From: Firmicutes bacterium UBA6132
GTDB taxonomy: Bacteria > Bacillota_A > Clostridia > Tissierellales > Sedimentibacteraceae
Direction of reading: 5' to 3'
Length of the DNA: 17,201 bases
Assembly: GCA_002435835.1 (NCBI GenBank)
Contig: DIVM01000213.1
Coordinates: 1 to 17,201, forward strand
A program made the translations under genes and the position numbers. The notes below the pieces were generated by a model. It was not told the origin of the DNA. It made no database searches and saw only the letters and a program-made list of their open reading frames with translations. Of the stretch, positions 1-7,209 are shown in pieces (the first letter of the stretch is position 1; every line of letters begins with the position of its first letter).

Positions 1-425
1 AAGGTTTAATAGTAGTAAAAAAATATAATAAAAAAGAAGCTAAAAAGGTAAGTATGGAAATCCTTGATAAGGTTGGTCTTTTAGAAAGATGCGACTATTA
101 TCCTTCACAGCTTTCTGGAGGTCAGCAACAAAGGGCCGGAATTGCAAGAGCATTGATAATGGACCCGGATGTAATACTTTTTGATGAGCCTACCTCAGCC
201 CTTGACCCTGAATTAGTTGGAGAGGTTTTAAATACAATAAAGGCAGTTTCTCAGACAGGAATCACTATGATTGTTGTTACTCATGAAATTTCATTTGCAA
301 AAGAAGTTGCTTCAAGAGTTGTTTTTATGGAAGGTGGAAACATAGTTGAAGAAGGAAAACCTACTGAAATACTAGTTAATCCAAAAGAACTAAGAACACA
401 GCAATTTTTGAAAAGAATTATTTAG
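1..425 (+). CDS. Polar amino-acid ABC transporter ATP-binding protein, C-terminal part (5' end outside window)
   Basis: This is the ATPase subunit that powers import of a polar amino acid through a membrane permease (GlnQ/HisP-like family). The reading frame is already open at base 3, before the first ATG at 54, so the gene starts left of the window and only about 140 residues are visible. Seen in order are the ABC signature LSGGQQQR, the Walker B segment VILFDEPT followed by the D-loop SALD, and the switch histidine in VVTHE. The family C-terminal tail (EEGKPTEIL) follows and the gene ends at the usual place. Walker A and the Q-loop lie outside the window. It is followed 70 bp later by an aminotransferase on the same strand, so the imported substrate may be the amino acid that enzyme uses (inference). 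The exact amino acid cannot be read from this fragment. Confidence 0.93.
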   Translation, partial: GLIVVKKYNKKEAKKVSMEILDKVGLLERCDYYPSQLSGGQQQRAGIARALIMDPDVILFDEPTSALDPELVGEVLNTIKAVSQTGITMIVVTHEISFAKEVASRVVFMEGGNIVEEGKPTEILVNPKELRTQQFLKRII

Positions 426-495
426 ATTTGAACCATTGCAGGACTTGTAAATTTAAATACATTATATTATATGAAAATATGGAGGATAATTAATT

Positions 496-1575
496 ATGGA
501 ATTTAAAAATATATTTAGTGAGGCAATTATAAATAAAGAAGATAGCAAACGTGCAAGTAGGATTGCATCAAAAATAGATTTGAACAAAGTTATTAGAATG
601 GGATTTAATGAACATCCATATGGAATGTCACAAAAAACAAAGGTAGCAATATATGAAGCTTCATTAATGGGTAATTACTATGGTGATTTTCAAGCATCTA
701 AACTAAGAAATAATATTGCTGAATATTACGGATTAAAAATAGAAAATGTAATAATGGGTTCGGGCTCAAGCGCAATCATAGATATTCTTTCATCTACATT
801 TCTTGACAAAGATGATGAGGTGTTAATGTGCCGTACTTTTCCAGCATTTATAGATATGGCACAAATGAGGCAGGCTAAGCCAGTAATATTGCCACTAAAT
901 GATGATATGACATATGATTTGAATGGAATATTAGAAAACATCAATAGCAAAACAAAGATGATAATAATATGCAATCCTAATAATCCTACTGGTACATACC
1001 TTTGTGCTGAAAAATTAGAAGAGTTTATAAAAAAGGTTCCTAATGACGTAGTTGTTGTAATAGATGAGGCTTATATTGAATTTGCAACAGCTCCTGATTG
1101 TGAGAGCATGGTTAAACTGTTAAGAGAAAAAATCAACAAACCATTGATTGTCCTTAAAACTTTTTCGAAATTTTATGGTATGGCAGGTATGAGAGTAGGT
1201 TATGCATTGGCTGATGAAACGATAATCAAAGAAATGCAGAAATGTTCGTTAGCCTGGAATTTAAGCAGGCCTGCACAAGAGGGGGCAATTGCAGCACTTA
1301 ATGATGCTGAATATTATGATGATGTTAAAAACAAAATTGTTGAAGGTAGAAATTACTTAAGCAGAGAATTAGGGAAATTGGGATGTAAGGTATATGACTC
1401 TCAGACAAATTTTATATATTTTGATGCACACATGGATTCTCTTGAATTAGTTAGTGAAGTAGTAAAACGTGGAATTATAATTAGCAGTGCGGTTCATAGC
1501 AGAGTATCTATTGGTACTAAAGAGCAAAATGAAAAATTTATAAATATAATGACAGAAATTTTGCGCAATAATTAG
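496..1575 (+). CDS. HisC-like class I/II PLP-dependent aminotransferase
   Basis: Fold-type I pyridoxal-phosphate aminotransferase of 359 residues, closest by motif to histidinol-phosphate aminotransferases. Visible motifs are NPNNPTG (substrate/PLP loop), DEAYIEF (the Asp contacting the PLP pyridine nitrogen) and TFSKFYGMAGMRVGY, in which Lys225 is the expected Schiff-base lysine. Length fits HisC (about 350-370). The start is set by GGAGG at 481-485, 10 bp before the ATG. No other his gene is present. The neighbours are an amino-acid ABC transporter and, 25 bp downstream, a D-2-hydroxyacid dehydrogenase, so a catabolic or specialised transaminase acting on an imported amino acid is as likely as histidine biosynthesis. 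The HisC-like label is therefore a family statement, not a substrate claim. Confidence 0.9.
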   Translation: MEFKNIFSEAIINKEDSKRASRIASKIDLNKVIRMGFNEHPYGMSQKTKVAIYEASLMGNYYGDFQASKLRNNIAEYYGLKIENVIMGSGSSAIIDILSSTFLDKDDEVLMCRTFPAFIDMAQMRQAKPVILPLNDDMTYDLNGILENINSKTKMIIICNPNNPTGTYLCAEKLEEFIKKVPNDVVVVIDEAYIEFATAPDCESMVKLLREKINKPLIVLKTFSKFYGMAGMRVGYALADETIIKEMQKCSLAWNLSRPAQEGAIAALNDAEYYDDVKNKIVEGRNYLSRELGKLGCKVYDSQTNFIYFDAHMDSLELVSEVVKRGIIISSAVHSRVSIGTKEQNEKFINIMTEILRNN

Positions 1576-1600
1576 AAAAAGATTAACGTTGGAGGGGCTT

Positions 1601-2512
1601 ATGAAAGTAATTATTTTGGAACATTTTTTAGATTTTGCTAAGAAGGAAATACCTGACATTGAATTTTATGGATCGGTTGATGAATGTAAAGAAGCTGAAG
1701 CTATAATAGGTTATTATAATTTTATCAATCCTGAAATTCTCGACAGATTTCCAAATTTAAAGTGGGTACAGCTACTTAGTGCCGGATATGATCACATTGA
1801 TTTAAATTATTTTAAAAAAAGGAATATTACATTGACAAATGCAAGGGGTATTTACAGCATTCCAATAGCAGAAGATGTTGTATTCAAGATATTGATGCAC
1901 AGTACAAATGCATTTAATTATTTAGAAAATCAAAAAAATCATTTATGGGATAGAAAAAAAGAAAGAACAGAATTATGTGGTCAAACTGTAGGTATCATTG
2001 GTACAGGTTCAATAGCTACTGAAGTTGCTAAGAGATTAAAAGGGTTTGATGTTAAAGTTGTCGGATATAAAAGAACTCCAGTAGATTTTATGCCATATTT
2101 TGATGAAATATATACAGGAGATAAATTATCATACGTTTTATCCATAAGTGATTATGTTGTAGTTACTGTTGATTTAAATGATGAAACATTTCATATGTTT
2201 AATAAAGAAAACTTAAAATATATGAAGAAAGAAGCTTCTATAATTAATATTGCAAGAGGAAAAGTAATTAATGAGCAGGACTTAATTGAAATGCTTAATA
2301 ATAAAGAAATCAGCTATGCAGGATTAGATGTTTTTGATGTTGAACCGTTACCTGCAGAAAATAAATTGTGGGATTTAGACAATGTTTATGTTACCCCACA
2401 CACATCATGCCACGTAAAAAACAATAAAGAAAGAATTATAAAAATGATAAAAGAAAATATTGAAAGATATTTAAAAAGTGAATCTCTTGTTAATTTTGTC
2501 AGAATAGACTAA
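1601..2512 (+). CDS. D-isomer-specific 2-hydroxyacid dehydrogenase
   Basis: NAD(P)-dependent oxidoreductase of 303 residues that would interconvert a 2-keto acid and its (R)-2-hydroxy acid. The dinucleotide loop GIIGTGSIATEVAKR sits near residues 131-145. The catalytic triad of the family is visible as Arg219 (NIARG), Glu248 (DVEPLP) and His267 (TPHTS). Strand 2 of the Rossmann fold ends in GYKRTP rather than in an acidic residue, which may favour NADPH (inference). An upstream in-frame TTG at 1589 exists, but GGAGGGG at 1591-1597 lies 3 bp before ATG 1601, and the protein from that ATG begins at the usual family N-terminus, so 1601 is chosen. It follows the aminotransferase by 25 bp and is probably co-transcribed, consistent with transamination followed by keto-acid reduction. 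Phosphoglycerate or glyoxylate/hydroxypyruvate reductases are relatives; the substrate is unknown. Confidence 0.88.
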   Translation: MKVIILEHFLDFAKKEIPDIEFYGSVDECKEAEAIIGYYNFINPEILDRFPNLKWVQLLSAGYDHIDLNYFKKRNITLTNARGIYSIPIAEDVVFKILMHSTNAFNYLENQKNHLWDRKKERTELCGQTVGIIGTGSIATEVAKRLKGFDVKVVGYKRTPVDFMPYFDEIYTGDKLSYVLSISDYVVVTVDLNDETFHMFNKENLKYMKKEASIINIARGKVINEQDLIEMLNNKEISYAGLDVFDVEPLPAENKLWDLDNVYVTPHTSCHVKNNKERIIKMIKENIERYLKSESLVNFVRID

Positions 2513-2576
2513 TAATTTGTCATTAAAATTATGAAATTGCCTATGCAACTATAATTATTGAAAGGATTAAAGCTAT

Positions 2577-3929
2577 ATGGAAGTAGTGTCAAAGGAAAAT
2601 TATCTTTTTAAGAATAAGGATTTATTGCAGCTTATACTGCCGTTGATGGTTGAACAGTTTCTTGTTGTAACTATAGGACTGGCAGGTTCTATTATGGTTG
2701 CAAGTGTAGGTGAAAGTGCAGTGTCTGCAGTTTCACTTGTAGATTCAGTAAATATACTTTTATTAAATATTTTTGCAGCTCTTGCGACAGGAGGAGCAGT
2801 TGTTGCAGGCCAATACATAGGACAAAAGCGAAATGATATGGCCTGCAAGGCAGGTAAGCAACTTGTTGTATTTGTAACTTTTATTTCTTTTATAATCATG
2901 GCTTTTATGTATTTGGGCAAAGGCTTTATATTAAATGTTGTATTTGGAGATATTGATGCGGATGTTCAAGTTTATGCCAATACATATATGACCATAACTT
3001 TTGCAGGTATACCGTTTATAGCATTATATAATAGTGGAGCAGCACTATTCAGAACTATGGGAAATTCAAAAATAACAATGATCATATCTCTCGTCATCAA
3101 TATAATAAATATAGTTGGCAGTGCAATATGTATATATGTATTGCATTTAGGAGTTAAAGGTGTTGCTATCACTGCTTTATTATCAAGAATTCTTGGAGCA
3201 ATAATGATTATAATTCTTCTCAAAGATGAAAAGCTCAAAATTCATGTCAACAGATTTTTTATTTATAAATATGATGGCAAAATGGTAAAAAATATACTTT
3301 ATATAGGAGTTCCCAATGGAGTAGAAAACAGCATGTTTCAGCTTGGTAAAATAATGCTTTTAAGTGTTGTTTCAAGCTTTGGAACAGCTTCAATAACAGC
3401 AAATGCTGTTGCAAATACAGTTGGAAATTTTCAAATGCTACCAGGAATTGCAATAAGCATGAGCCTTATAACGGTAGTTAGTCAATGCGTAGGTGCAGGT
3501 GATTATACACAAGTAAGATATTTTACAAAAAAACTTCTTAAATATTCATATATTTCATTAGCAATTTGGAATACAGCTATAATTTTGTCTTTACCGTTAA
3601 TTATCGATATATATCACTTATCAGCTGAAACTGGATCTTTGGTTAATAAAATTTTAATTTTTCATGGAATAAATATGTGCATTACATGGCCTATTTCATT
3701 TACACTTCCTAATACCCTAAGGGCATCAAATGATGCACGATATACTATGGTTGTAGGTGTTGGATCAATGTGGATTTTTAGAATAGTTTGTGGAATTTTT
3801 CTTGCTAAATACATGAACATTGGCGTATTTGGAGTATGGATAGCTATGATTATTGACTGGTTTATAAGAAGTATTTTATTTGAAATACGTTACAAAGGAC
3901 ATAGTTGGGAATTGGCAGCAAATCTTTAG
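2577..3929 (+). CDS. MATE-family multidrug/metabolite efflux transporter
   Basis: Integral membrane antiporter of 450 residues, the usual MATE length. It shows about twelve hydrophobic segments in two related halves, the second beginning around KNILYIGVPNGVENSMFQLGK. Family hallmarks are the early LILPLMVEQFLVVTIGLAGSIMV segment with the following SAVSLVDSVN, and the helix-end patterns GGAVVAGQYIGQ in the first half and SQCVGAGDY in the second. An AAAGGA site at 2561-2566 precedes the ATG by 10 bp. It is 64 bp downstream of the dehydrogenase on the same strand and ahead of a terminator-like hairpin, so it is probably the last gene of the cluster. Export of the hydroxy acid or another product is a context-based guess; a general drug or cation antiporter is equally possible. 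Confidence 0.92.
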   Translation: MEVVSKENYLFKNKDLLQLILPLMVEQFLVVTIGLAGSIMVASVGESAVSAVSLVDSVNILLLNIFAALATGGAVVAGQYIGQKRNDMACKAGKQLVVFVTFISFIIMAFMYLGKGFILNVVFGDIDADVQVYANTYMTITFAGIPFIALYNSGAALFRTMGNSKITMIISLVINIINIVGSAICIYVLHLGVKGVAITALLSRILGAIMIIILLKDEKLKIHVNRFFIYKYDGKMVKNILYIGVPNGVENSMFQLGKIMLLSVVSSFGTASITANAVANTVGNFQMLPGIAISMSLITVVSQCVGAGDYTQVRYFTKKLLKYSYISLAIWNTAIILSLPLIIDIYHLSAETGSLVNKILIFHGINMCITWPISFTLPNTLRASNDARYTMVVGVGSMWIFRIVCGIFLAKYMNIGVFGVWIAMIIDWFIRSILFEIRYKGHSWELAANL

Positions 3930-3997
3930 TTGGTAATATAGTTTATGACGAAACATTTAAGTAACCATCAAACATACAATGATTCCTCCCTTTATTT

Positions 3998-4036
3998 AGA
4001 AATATATCCTAAAAGCTCATATGGATATATTTTTTT
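3998..4036 (+). terminator. Intrinsic terminator after the MATE gene
   Basis: A perfect 10-bp stem pairs AAATATATCC (4000-4009) with GGATATATTT (4023-4032) around a 13-nt loop, and a run of six T (4031-4036) closes the 3' side. The stem is AT-rich, so termination strength is uncertain. Confidence 0.6.
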
Positions 4037-4114
4037 AATAGATATATAATACGTATATCTTAATAGTATATATTAATTTTATATAAAAATATAAAGTTAT
4101 TTGGAGGAATTAAA

Positions 4115-4858
4115 ATGAAAAATAAAATATTGATTTGTTTCATGGTATTAATGCTTGCTTTATCAGCAAATGTTCAAATATATGCTCAAGAAAATACAAA
4201 TATTAATGAGTCTGAAATTAACAGTAATAGAAATATTGATTTAAATAAACCAATGATAGCTTTGACATTTGATGATGGTCCATCTGAACAATACACTCCA
4301 GCAATATTAGATGTATTAGAAAAAAATAATTCAGCTGCAACATTTTTCATTTTAGGAACTGAAATTGAAAATAATGAAGATATATTAGTTCGAATGGTTG
4401 AAGGTGGAAATCAAATTGGTAATCATAGTTACAATCATAAAAATCTAACCACACTATCTAATAAAGATTTAAATGAAGAAATGAGTTTGACGGATAAAAA
4501 AATAAATGAAGCAACTAAATACTATACTCCATCTATAATGAGACCGCCATTTGGGTTTGTAAATAATGAATTTAATAAGAAAATATATAAACCAATTGTA
4601 CTTTGGTCACTTGATACAAAAGATTGGGAAAATAGGAATACTGAAATTATAGTTAATAAAATTCTTGATAATGTTAAAGACGGAGATATAATTTTAATGC
4701 ACGATATATATGACAGTACGACTAAAGCTGTGGAAATAGTTGTTCCTGAATTAATAAATAGGGGATACCAACTTGTAACTGTAAGTGAATTATATGAATA
4801 TAAAAATTCAACAACATTATTTAATGGGAAAGTTTATAATAAATTATTAACTAAATAA
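4115..4858 (+). CDS. Secreted polysaccharide deacetylase (NodB / CE4 family)
   Basis: Metal-dependent de-N-acetylase acting outside the cell on peptidoglycan or another N-acetylated glycan; 247 residues. The first 24 residues form a signal peptide (KNK, a hydrophobic core, then a likely cut near IYA-QE) with no lipobox. The NodB motifs are all visible: TFDDGPS (Asp53 and Asp54), GNHSYNH (His104 and His108, metal ligands), RPPFG (Arg143), LWSLDTKDW (Asp167) and ILMHD (catalytic His196). All residues needed for activity are therefore present. GGAGG at 4103-4107 sets the ATG. A TATAAT at 4045-4050 could be its -10, but no convincing -35 was found. It is a single-gene unit between the MATE terminator and a shared downstream hairpin. 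Peptidoglycan and chitooligosaccharide deacetylases cannot be told apart here. Confidence 0.93.
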   Translation: MKNKILICFMVLMLALSANVQIYAQENTNINESEINSNRNIDLNKPMIALTFDDGPSEQYTPAILDVLEKNNSAATFFILGTEIENNEDILVRMVEGGNQIGNHSYNHKNLTTLSNKDLNEEMSLTDKKINEATKYYTPSIMRPPFGFVNNEFNKKIYKPIVLWSLDTKDWENRNTEIIVNKILDNVKDGDIILMHDIYDSTTKAVEIVVPELINRGYQLVTVSELYEYKNSTTLFNGKVYNKLLTK

Positions 4859-4881
4859 ATTTAAGATTATAAACAAATAAA

Positions 4882-4929
4882 AAAGGAAGTAACAAATATT
4901 AGAGATTTAAAATATTTGTTGCTTCTTTT
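4882..4929. terminator. Bidirectional intrinsic terminator between convergent genes
   Basis: A 19-bp stem, 4882-4900 with 4911-4929, has two G-T wobbles and a 10-nt loop (AGAGATTTAA). It has an A-rich 5' flank and a T-rich 3' flank, so it can serve both the deacetylase (+) and the gene ending at 4935 (-). Confidence 0.82.
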
Positions 4930-4934
4930 ATATA

Positions 4935-5288
4935 TCACTTATTTTCTTTTTCAATAATATTTCTTAAAATTAAAAGTCCTCTCATTGCTTTAGGGAAACC
5001 GCATGTTGGTCCAACTAAAAGCAAAACATGTTCTATTTCTTCTTTTGTACATCCTGCTGCAAATGCTTTTAAAATATGTGTTCTTAAAGAATATTCATTT
5101 TGGCAATCTGTGGACAAAGCTATTTTTATTAGCCATCTTGTTTTCTGGTCTAAAGGTCCGCCTTTTTCATGAACTAATCTGCCATAATGCTCATAAGCTT
5201 CATAAATTTCACCATGATTTTCAATTAAATAATTAAGATTTTTTTCAATTACATCTGAGTTATGAATGTTATTAACATCATTATTCAT
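4935..5288 (-). CDS. Carboxymuconolactone decarboxylase (AhpD-like) family protein
   Basis: Small all-helical protein of 117 residues in the CMD/AhpD superfamily. The family region runs through KTRWLIKIALSTDCQNEYS and LRTHILKAFAAGCTKEEIEHVL, with His71 at the expected place and the usual GCTKEEI turn. The classical AhpD CxxC pair is absent: the aligned positions are Asn64 and Ser67, and the cysteines present are Cys62, Cys80 and Cys96. An AhpD-like peroxidase-reductase role should therefore not be assumed. The open frame extends 20 codons further upstream, but AGGTGG (5295-5300 on the minus strand) sits 6 bp before ATG 5288, which is chosen. It appears monocistronic and convergent with the deacetylase. 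A role in stress defence or aromatic metabolism is unproven. Confidence 0.82.
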   Translation of the reverse strand: MNNDVNNIHNSDVIEKNLNYLIENHGEIYEAYEHYGRLVHEKGGPLDQKTRWLIKIALSTDCQNEYSLRTHILKAFAAGCTKEEIEHVLLLVGPTCGFPKAMRGLLILRNIIEKENK

Positions 5289-5398
5289 AGTGTTCCACCT
5301 TTTATTTATTTTTAAAATATTATTCCCTAAATTATAAAAGCTAAACAATTATAAATAGTAGTATTTAGGAAACAGTATTAAAAATATAATTATGTCAC

Positions 5399-5427
5399 TT
5401 GAACTTAAGATTTTTATATGATACCAT
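5399..5427 (+). promoter_or_regulatory. Putative sigma-A promoter of the DUF3842-DUF1893 pair
   Basis: TTGAAC (5399-5404), a 17-bp spacer and TACCAT (5422-5427), with a TG one base ahead of the -10 (extended -10 type). It lies 44 bp upstream of the ATG at 5472, whose ribosome binding site is GAGAGG at 5461-5466. Confidence 0.45.
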
Positions 5428-5471
5428 ATTAGTATTATATAAAAAAATATCTATATTTTTGAGAGGTTCAT

Positions 5472-5915
5472 ATGCATCATCACAATAAAATAATTACTGT
5501 TGCTATCGTAGATGGTCAGGGTGGCGGAATAGGAAAAGTTATTATAGAGAGATTGAAAAAAGAAAATTTAAATATAAGAGTACTTGCTTTAGGTACAAAT
5601 TCTATAGCAACTACTAAAATGTTAAAGGGTGGCGCAGATGAAGGCGCTACAGGGGAAAATGCTATAATATATAATGCAAAAGAAGCTGATATTATAATTG
5701 GTGTTGTTGCAATTGTTATAGCAAATTCCATGTTAGGAGAAATGAGCCCGAGGATGGCACAAGCAATTGGAGAAAGCAGCGCATTAAAAATATTGATTCC
5801 AAATGATAAATGCAATATTAAAATTGCAATACCAAATGAAATAACTCTTCAACAATCAATTGATGATGCTGTATTAAAAGTAAGAAAATATATTGATTAC
5901 CATTTAAATGTTTAA
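5472..5915 (+). CDS. DUF3842 family protein
   Basis: Conserved protein of unknown function, 147 residues, recognised as DUF3842 by its N-terminal strand and glycine loop VAIVDGQGGGIGK (residues 10-22), followed by LGTNSIAT and a Gly/Ala-rich stretch ending in GENAI. The glycine-rich loop between a strand and a helix is Rossmann-like and suggests nucleotide or dinucleotide binding (inference). A second motif region, GVVAIVIANSMLGEMSPRMAQAI (93-115 approximately), is typical of the family. Residues 2-4 are three histidines in a row, close to the start; whether they bind metal is unknown. It is soluble with no signal peptide. A DUF1893 gene follows 46 bp later on the same strand, and the two probably form one operon. 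Confidence 0.85.
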   Translation: MHHHNKIITVAIVDGQGGGIGKVIIERLKKENLNIRVLALGTNSIATTKMLKGGADEGATGENAIIYNAKEADIIIGVVAIVIANSMLGEMSPRMAQAIGESSALKILIPNDKCNIKIAIPNEITLQQSIDDAVLKVRKYIDYHLNV

Positions 5916-5961
5916 ATAAAATAAATTATAATATTTATATTGTTACTAAACGGAGGTTTTA

Positions 5962-6390
5962 ATGAACGATTTGGAAATAGCTAAAGAACTGTTAGTAAAA
6001 GAACAACTTTCTTTAGTAATAGTTAATAACAGTAAAGTAATTTTTACAAGCTCTGATTTTGGAATTAAGCCTATGTATACAGCAGTTAAAGAATATAAAC
6101 ATTTACTTAAAGGAGCTTCTGTTGCTGATAAAGTTATAGGAAGAGCAGCTGCAATGCTTCTACATTATGGAGAAATTAAAGAGCTTTATACTAATTTAAT
6201 TTCTGAAAAAGCAATGGATTTTTTGGATAAAACAAAAATTTTATATGAATACGAAGAAAAAGCAGAATATATTATAAATAGAGATAATACAGGCATGTGT
6301 CCTGTTGAGAATATGTCATTAAATACTAGCAATATAGATGAACTCTTAAATAATATAACAAGCTTTTTAAAAAAGATAAATAAACTATAA
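5962..6390 (+). CDS. DUF1893 family protein
   Basis: Conserved protein of unknown function, 142 residues. The DUF1893 pattern is clear: an N-terminal strand SLVIVNNSKVIFTSSDFGIKP, then VADKVIGRAAAMLL (54-67), LISEKA, and near the end INRDNTGMCPVE with Cys113-Pro114. A member of this family, Thermotoga TM1506, is known to have a cytidine-deaminase-like fold. The GMCP motif and the DKVIGRAAA helix may mark the equivalent pocket, but no deaminase HAE/PCxxC zinc set is seen. GGAGG at 5952-5956 fixes the ATG. It is the second gene after DUF3842 and ends just before a hairpin. No substrate can be named. Confidence 0.83.
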   Translation: MNDLEIAKELLVKEQLSLVIVNNSKVIFTSSDFGIKPMYTAVKEYKHLLKGASVADKVIGRAAAMLLHYGEIKELYTNLISEKAMDFLDKTKILYEYEEKAEYIINRDNTGMCPVENMSLNTSNIDELLNNITSFLKKINKL

Positions 6391-6395
6391 AAATA

Positions 6396-6427
6396 AGGAC
6401 AGTACATAATTAAATAAGTACTGTCCT
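6396..6427. terminator. Probable terminator after the DUF1893 gene
   Basis: A perfect 10-bp GC-containing stem, AGGACAGTAC (6396-6405) with GTACTGTCCT (6418-6427), and a 12-nt loop, starting 5 bp after the stop. The + side lacks an immediate T-run (T8 only at 6441). On the minus strand the hairpin is followed by a T-rich tract, but there it would already lie beyond the end of the stress-protein gene. Confidence 0.6.
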
Positions 6428-6433
6428 ATTACT

Positions 6434-6496
6434 TTGCTAATTTTTTTTATTATCGAAATATGTTATGGGGACGTATTTTTTAAAAAAAATTAGCAA
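6434..6496. repeat. Perfect 16-bp inverted repeat with GGGGACG in the loop
   Basis: TTGCTAATTTTTTTTA (6434-6449) is exactly complementary to 6481-6496, with a 31-nt loop containing TATGGGGACGTA. It sits between the DUF1893 terminator and the 3' end of the universal stress gene. It may serve as a terminator for that gene, or be a small mobile palindrome (REP/MITE-like), since GGGGAC recurs in the larger element at 11531-11630. Confidence 0.6.
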
Positions 6497-6508
6497 CAGT
6501 AATCGTTA

Positions 6509-6964
6509 TTAATCATTTATTATTAAAACAGGGCATGGTGACTCTGCGAGAACCCTTTGAGTTACTGATCCTATAAAAAATCTATCCATTGCTGAAAGTC
6601 CTCTTTTTCCCATTACAATGAGGTCATAATTTCCTTCTTTAGCAGTTTTTATAATTTCTTCATAAACACTTTTACCTGATAAAATTTCTTTATTTACTTT
6701 TAAACCTTCACAGTCAATATTTCTTATAATTATATTTAACATTTTGGTTTCTTGAAATATTAATTGCTTAAGCATTTCCTTTTGGTTTATTTTAAAAGCG
6801 TTTTCAACATTTAAACCAAATATACTATATTTATCGTCATTTGGCTTTTTCACAACTGTAATAAAATTAATTTCACTATCAAAGTGTTTTGCTAAAAGCA
6901 CAGCATGTTCAGCTGCCTTTTGTGAAGTTTTCGAACCATCGACAGGAACTAAAATTTTTTTCAT
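6509..6964 (-). CDS. Universal stress protein (UspA family)
   Basis: Cytoplasmic single-domain Usp of 151 residues. The N-terminal strand ILVPVDGSKTSQKAAEHA and the C-terminal ATP-binding loop GKRGLSAMDRFFIGSVTQRV match the family. The loop fits G-x2-G-x9-G-S exactly, so this is probably an ATP-binding Usp. It ends with the usual CPVLII strand. AAGGAGG (6970-6976 on the minus strand) lies 5 bp before the ATG. The gene stands alone and is transcribed away from pcrA, with which it shares a 245-bp divergent intergenic region. Usp proteins respond to starvation or redox stress, but the trigger for this one is not visible. Confidence 0.93.
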   Translation of the reverse strand: MKKILVPVDGSKTSQKAAEHAVLLAKHFDSEINFITVVKKPNDDKYSIFGLNVENAFKINQKEMLKQLIFQETKMLNIIIRNIDCEGLKVNKEILSGKSVYEEIIKTAKEGNYDLIVMGKRGLSAMDRFFIGSVTQRVLAESPCPVLIIND

Positions 6965-7083
6965 AATTGCCTCCTTAAAGAAAACTTTATTTTACGATAT
7001 TATGTTTGTTAAAAAATATATACCCATATAAAATAAGCTTAAACCTTATTAATAAGTAATAACATAATTATTTTAATTTTTTC

Positions 7084-7113
7084 TTGCACAGTAATTTTAG
7101 AATCGACTATAAT
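7084..7113 (+). promoter_or_regulatory. Putative pcrA-ligA promoter, distal (P1)
   Basis: TTGCAC (7084-7089), 18-bp spacer, consensus TATAAT (7108-7113). It lies about 100 bp upstream of the pcrA start. Confidence 0.5.
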
Positions 7114-7122
7114 CGATATTTA

Positions 7123-7151
7123 TTGAGGTAGTTTTAATCATGTGATATAAT
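7123..7151 (+). promoter_or_regulatory. Putative pcrA-ligA promoter, proximal (P2)
   Basis: TTGAGG (7123-7128), 17-bp spacer, consensus TATAAT (7146-7151) preceded by TGA (extended -10). Its position, about 58 bp before the ATG, makes it the stronger candidate of the two tandem promoters. Confidence 0.6.
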
Positions 7152-7209
7152 TTAATAATAAAAATAAAATGATAATTAGTTTATTTAATATAGATTTACT
7201 GGAGGAAAA

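Noticed and set aside
426..495. Separate promoter between the ABC ATPase and the aminotransferase
   Set aside because: TATATT and TTGTAA-like words are present, but no pair has good spacing, so read-through is the simpler view.
1589..1600. Upstream TTG start for the hydroxyacid dehydrogenase
   Set aside because: The TTG overlaps the GGAGGGG site that serves ATG 1601, so using it would leave no ribosome binding site.
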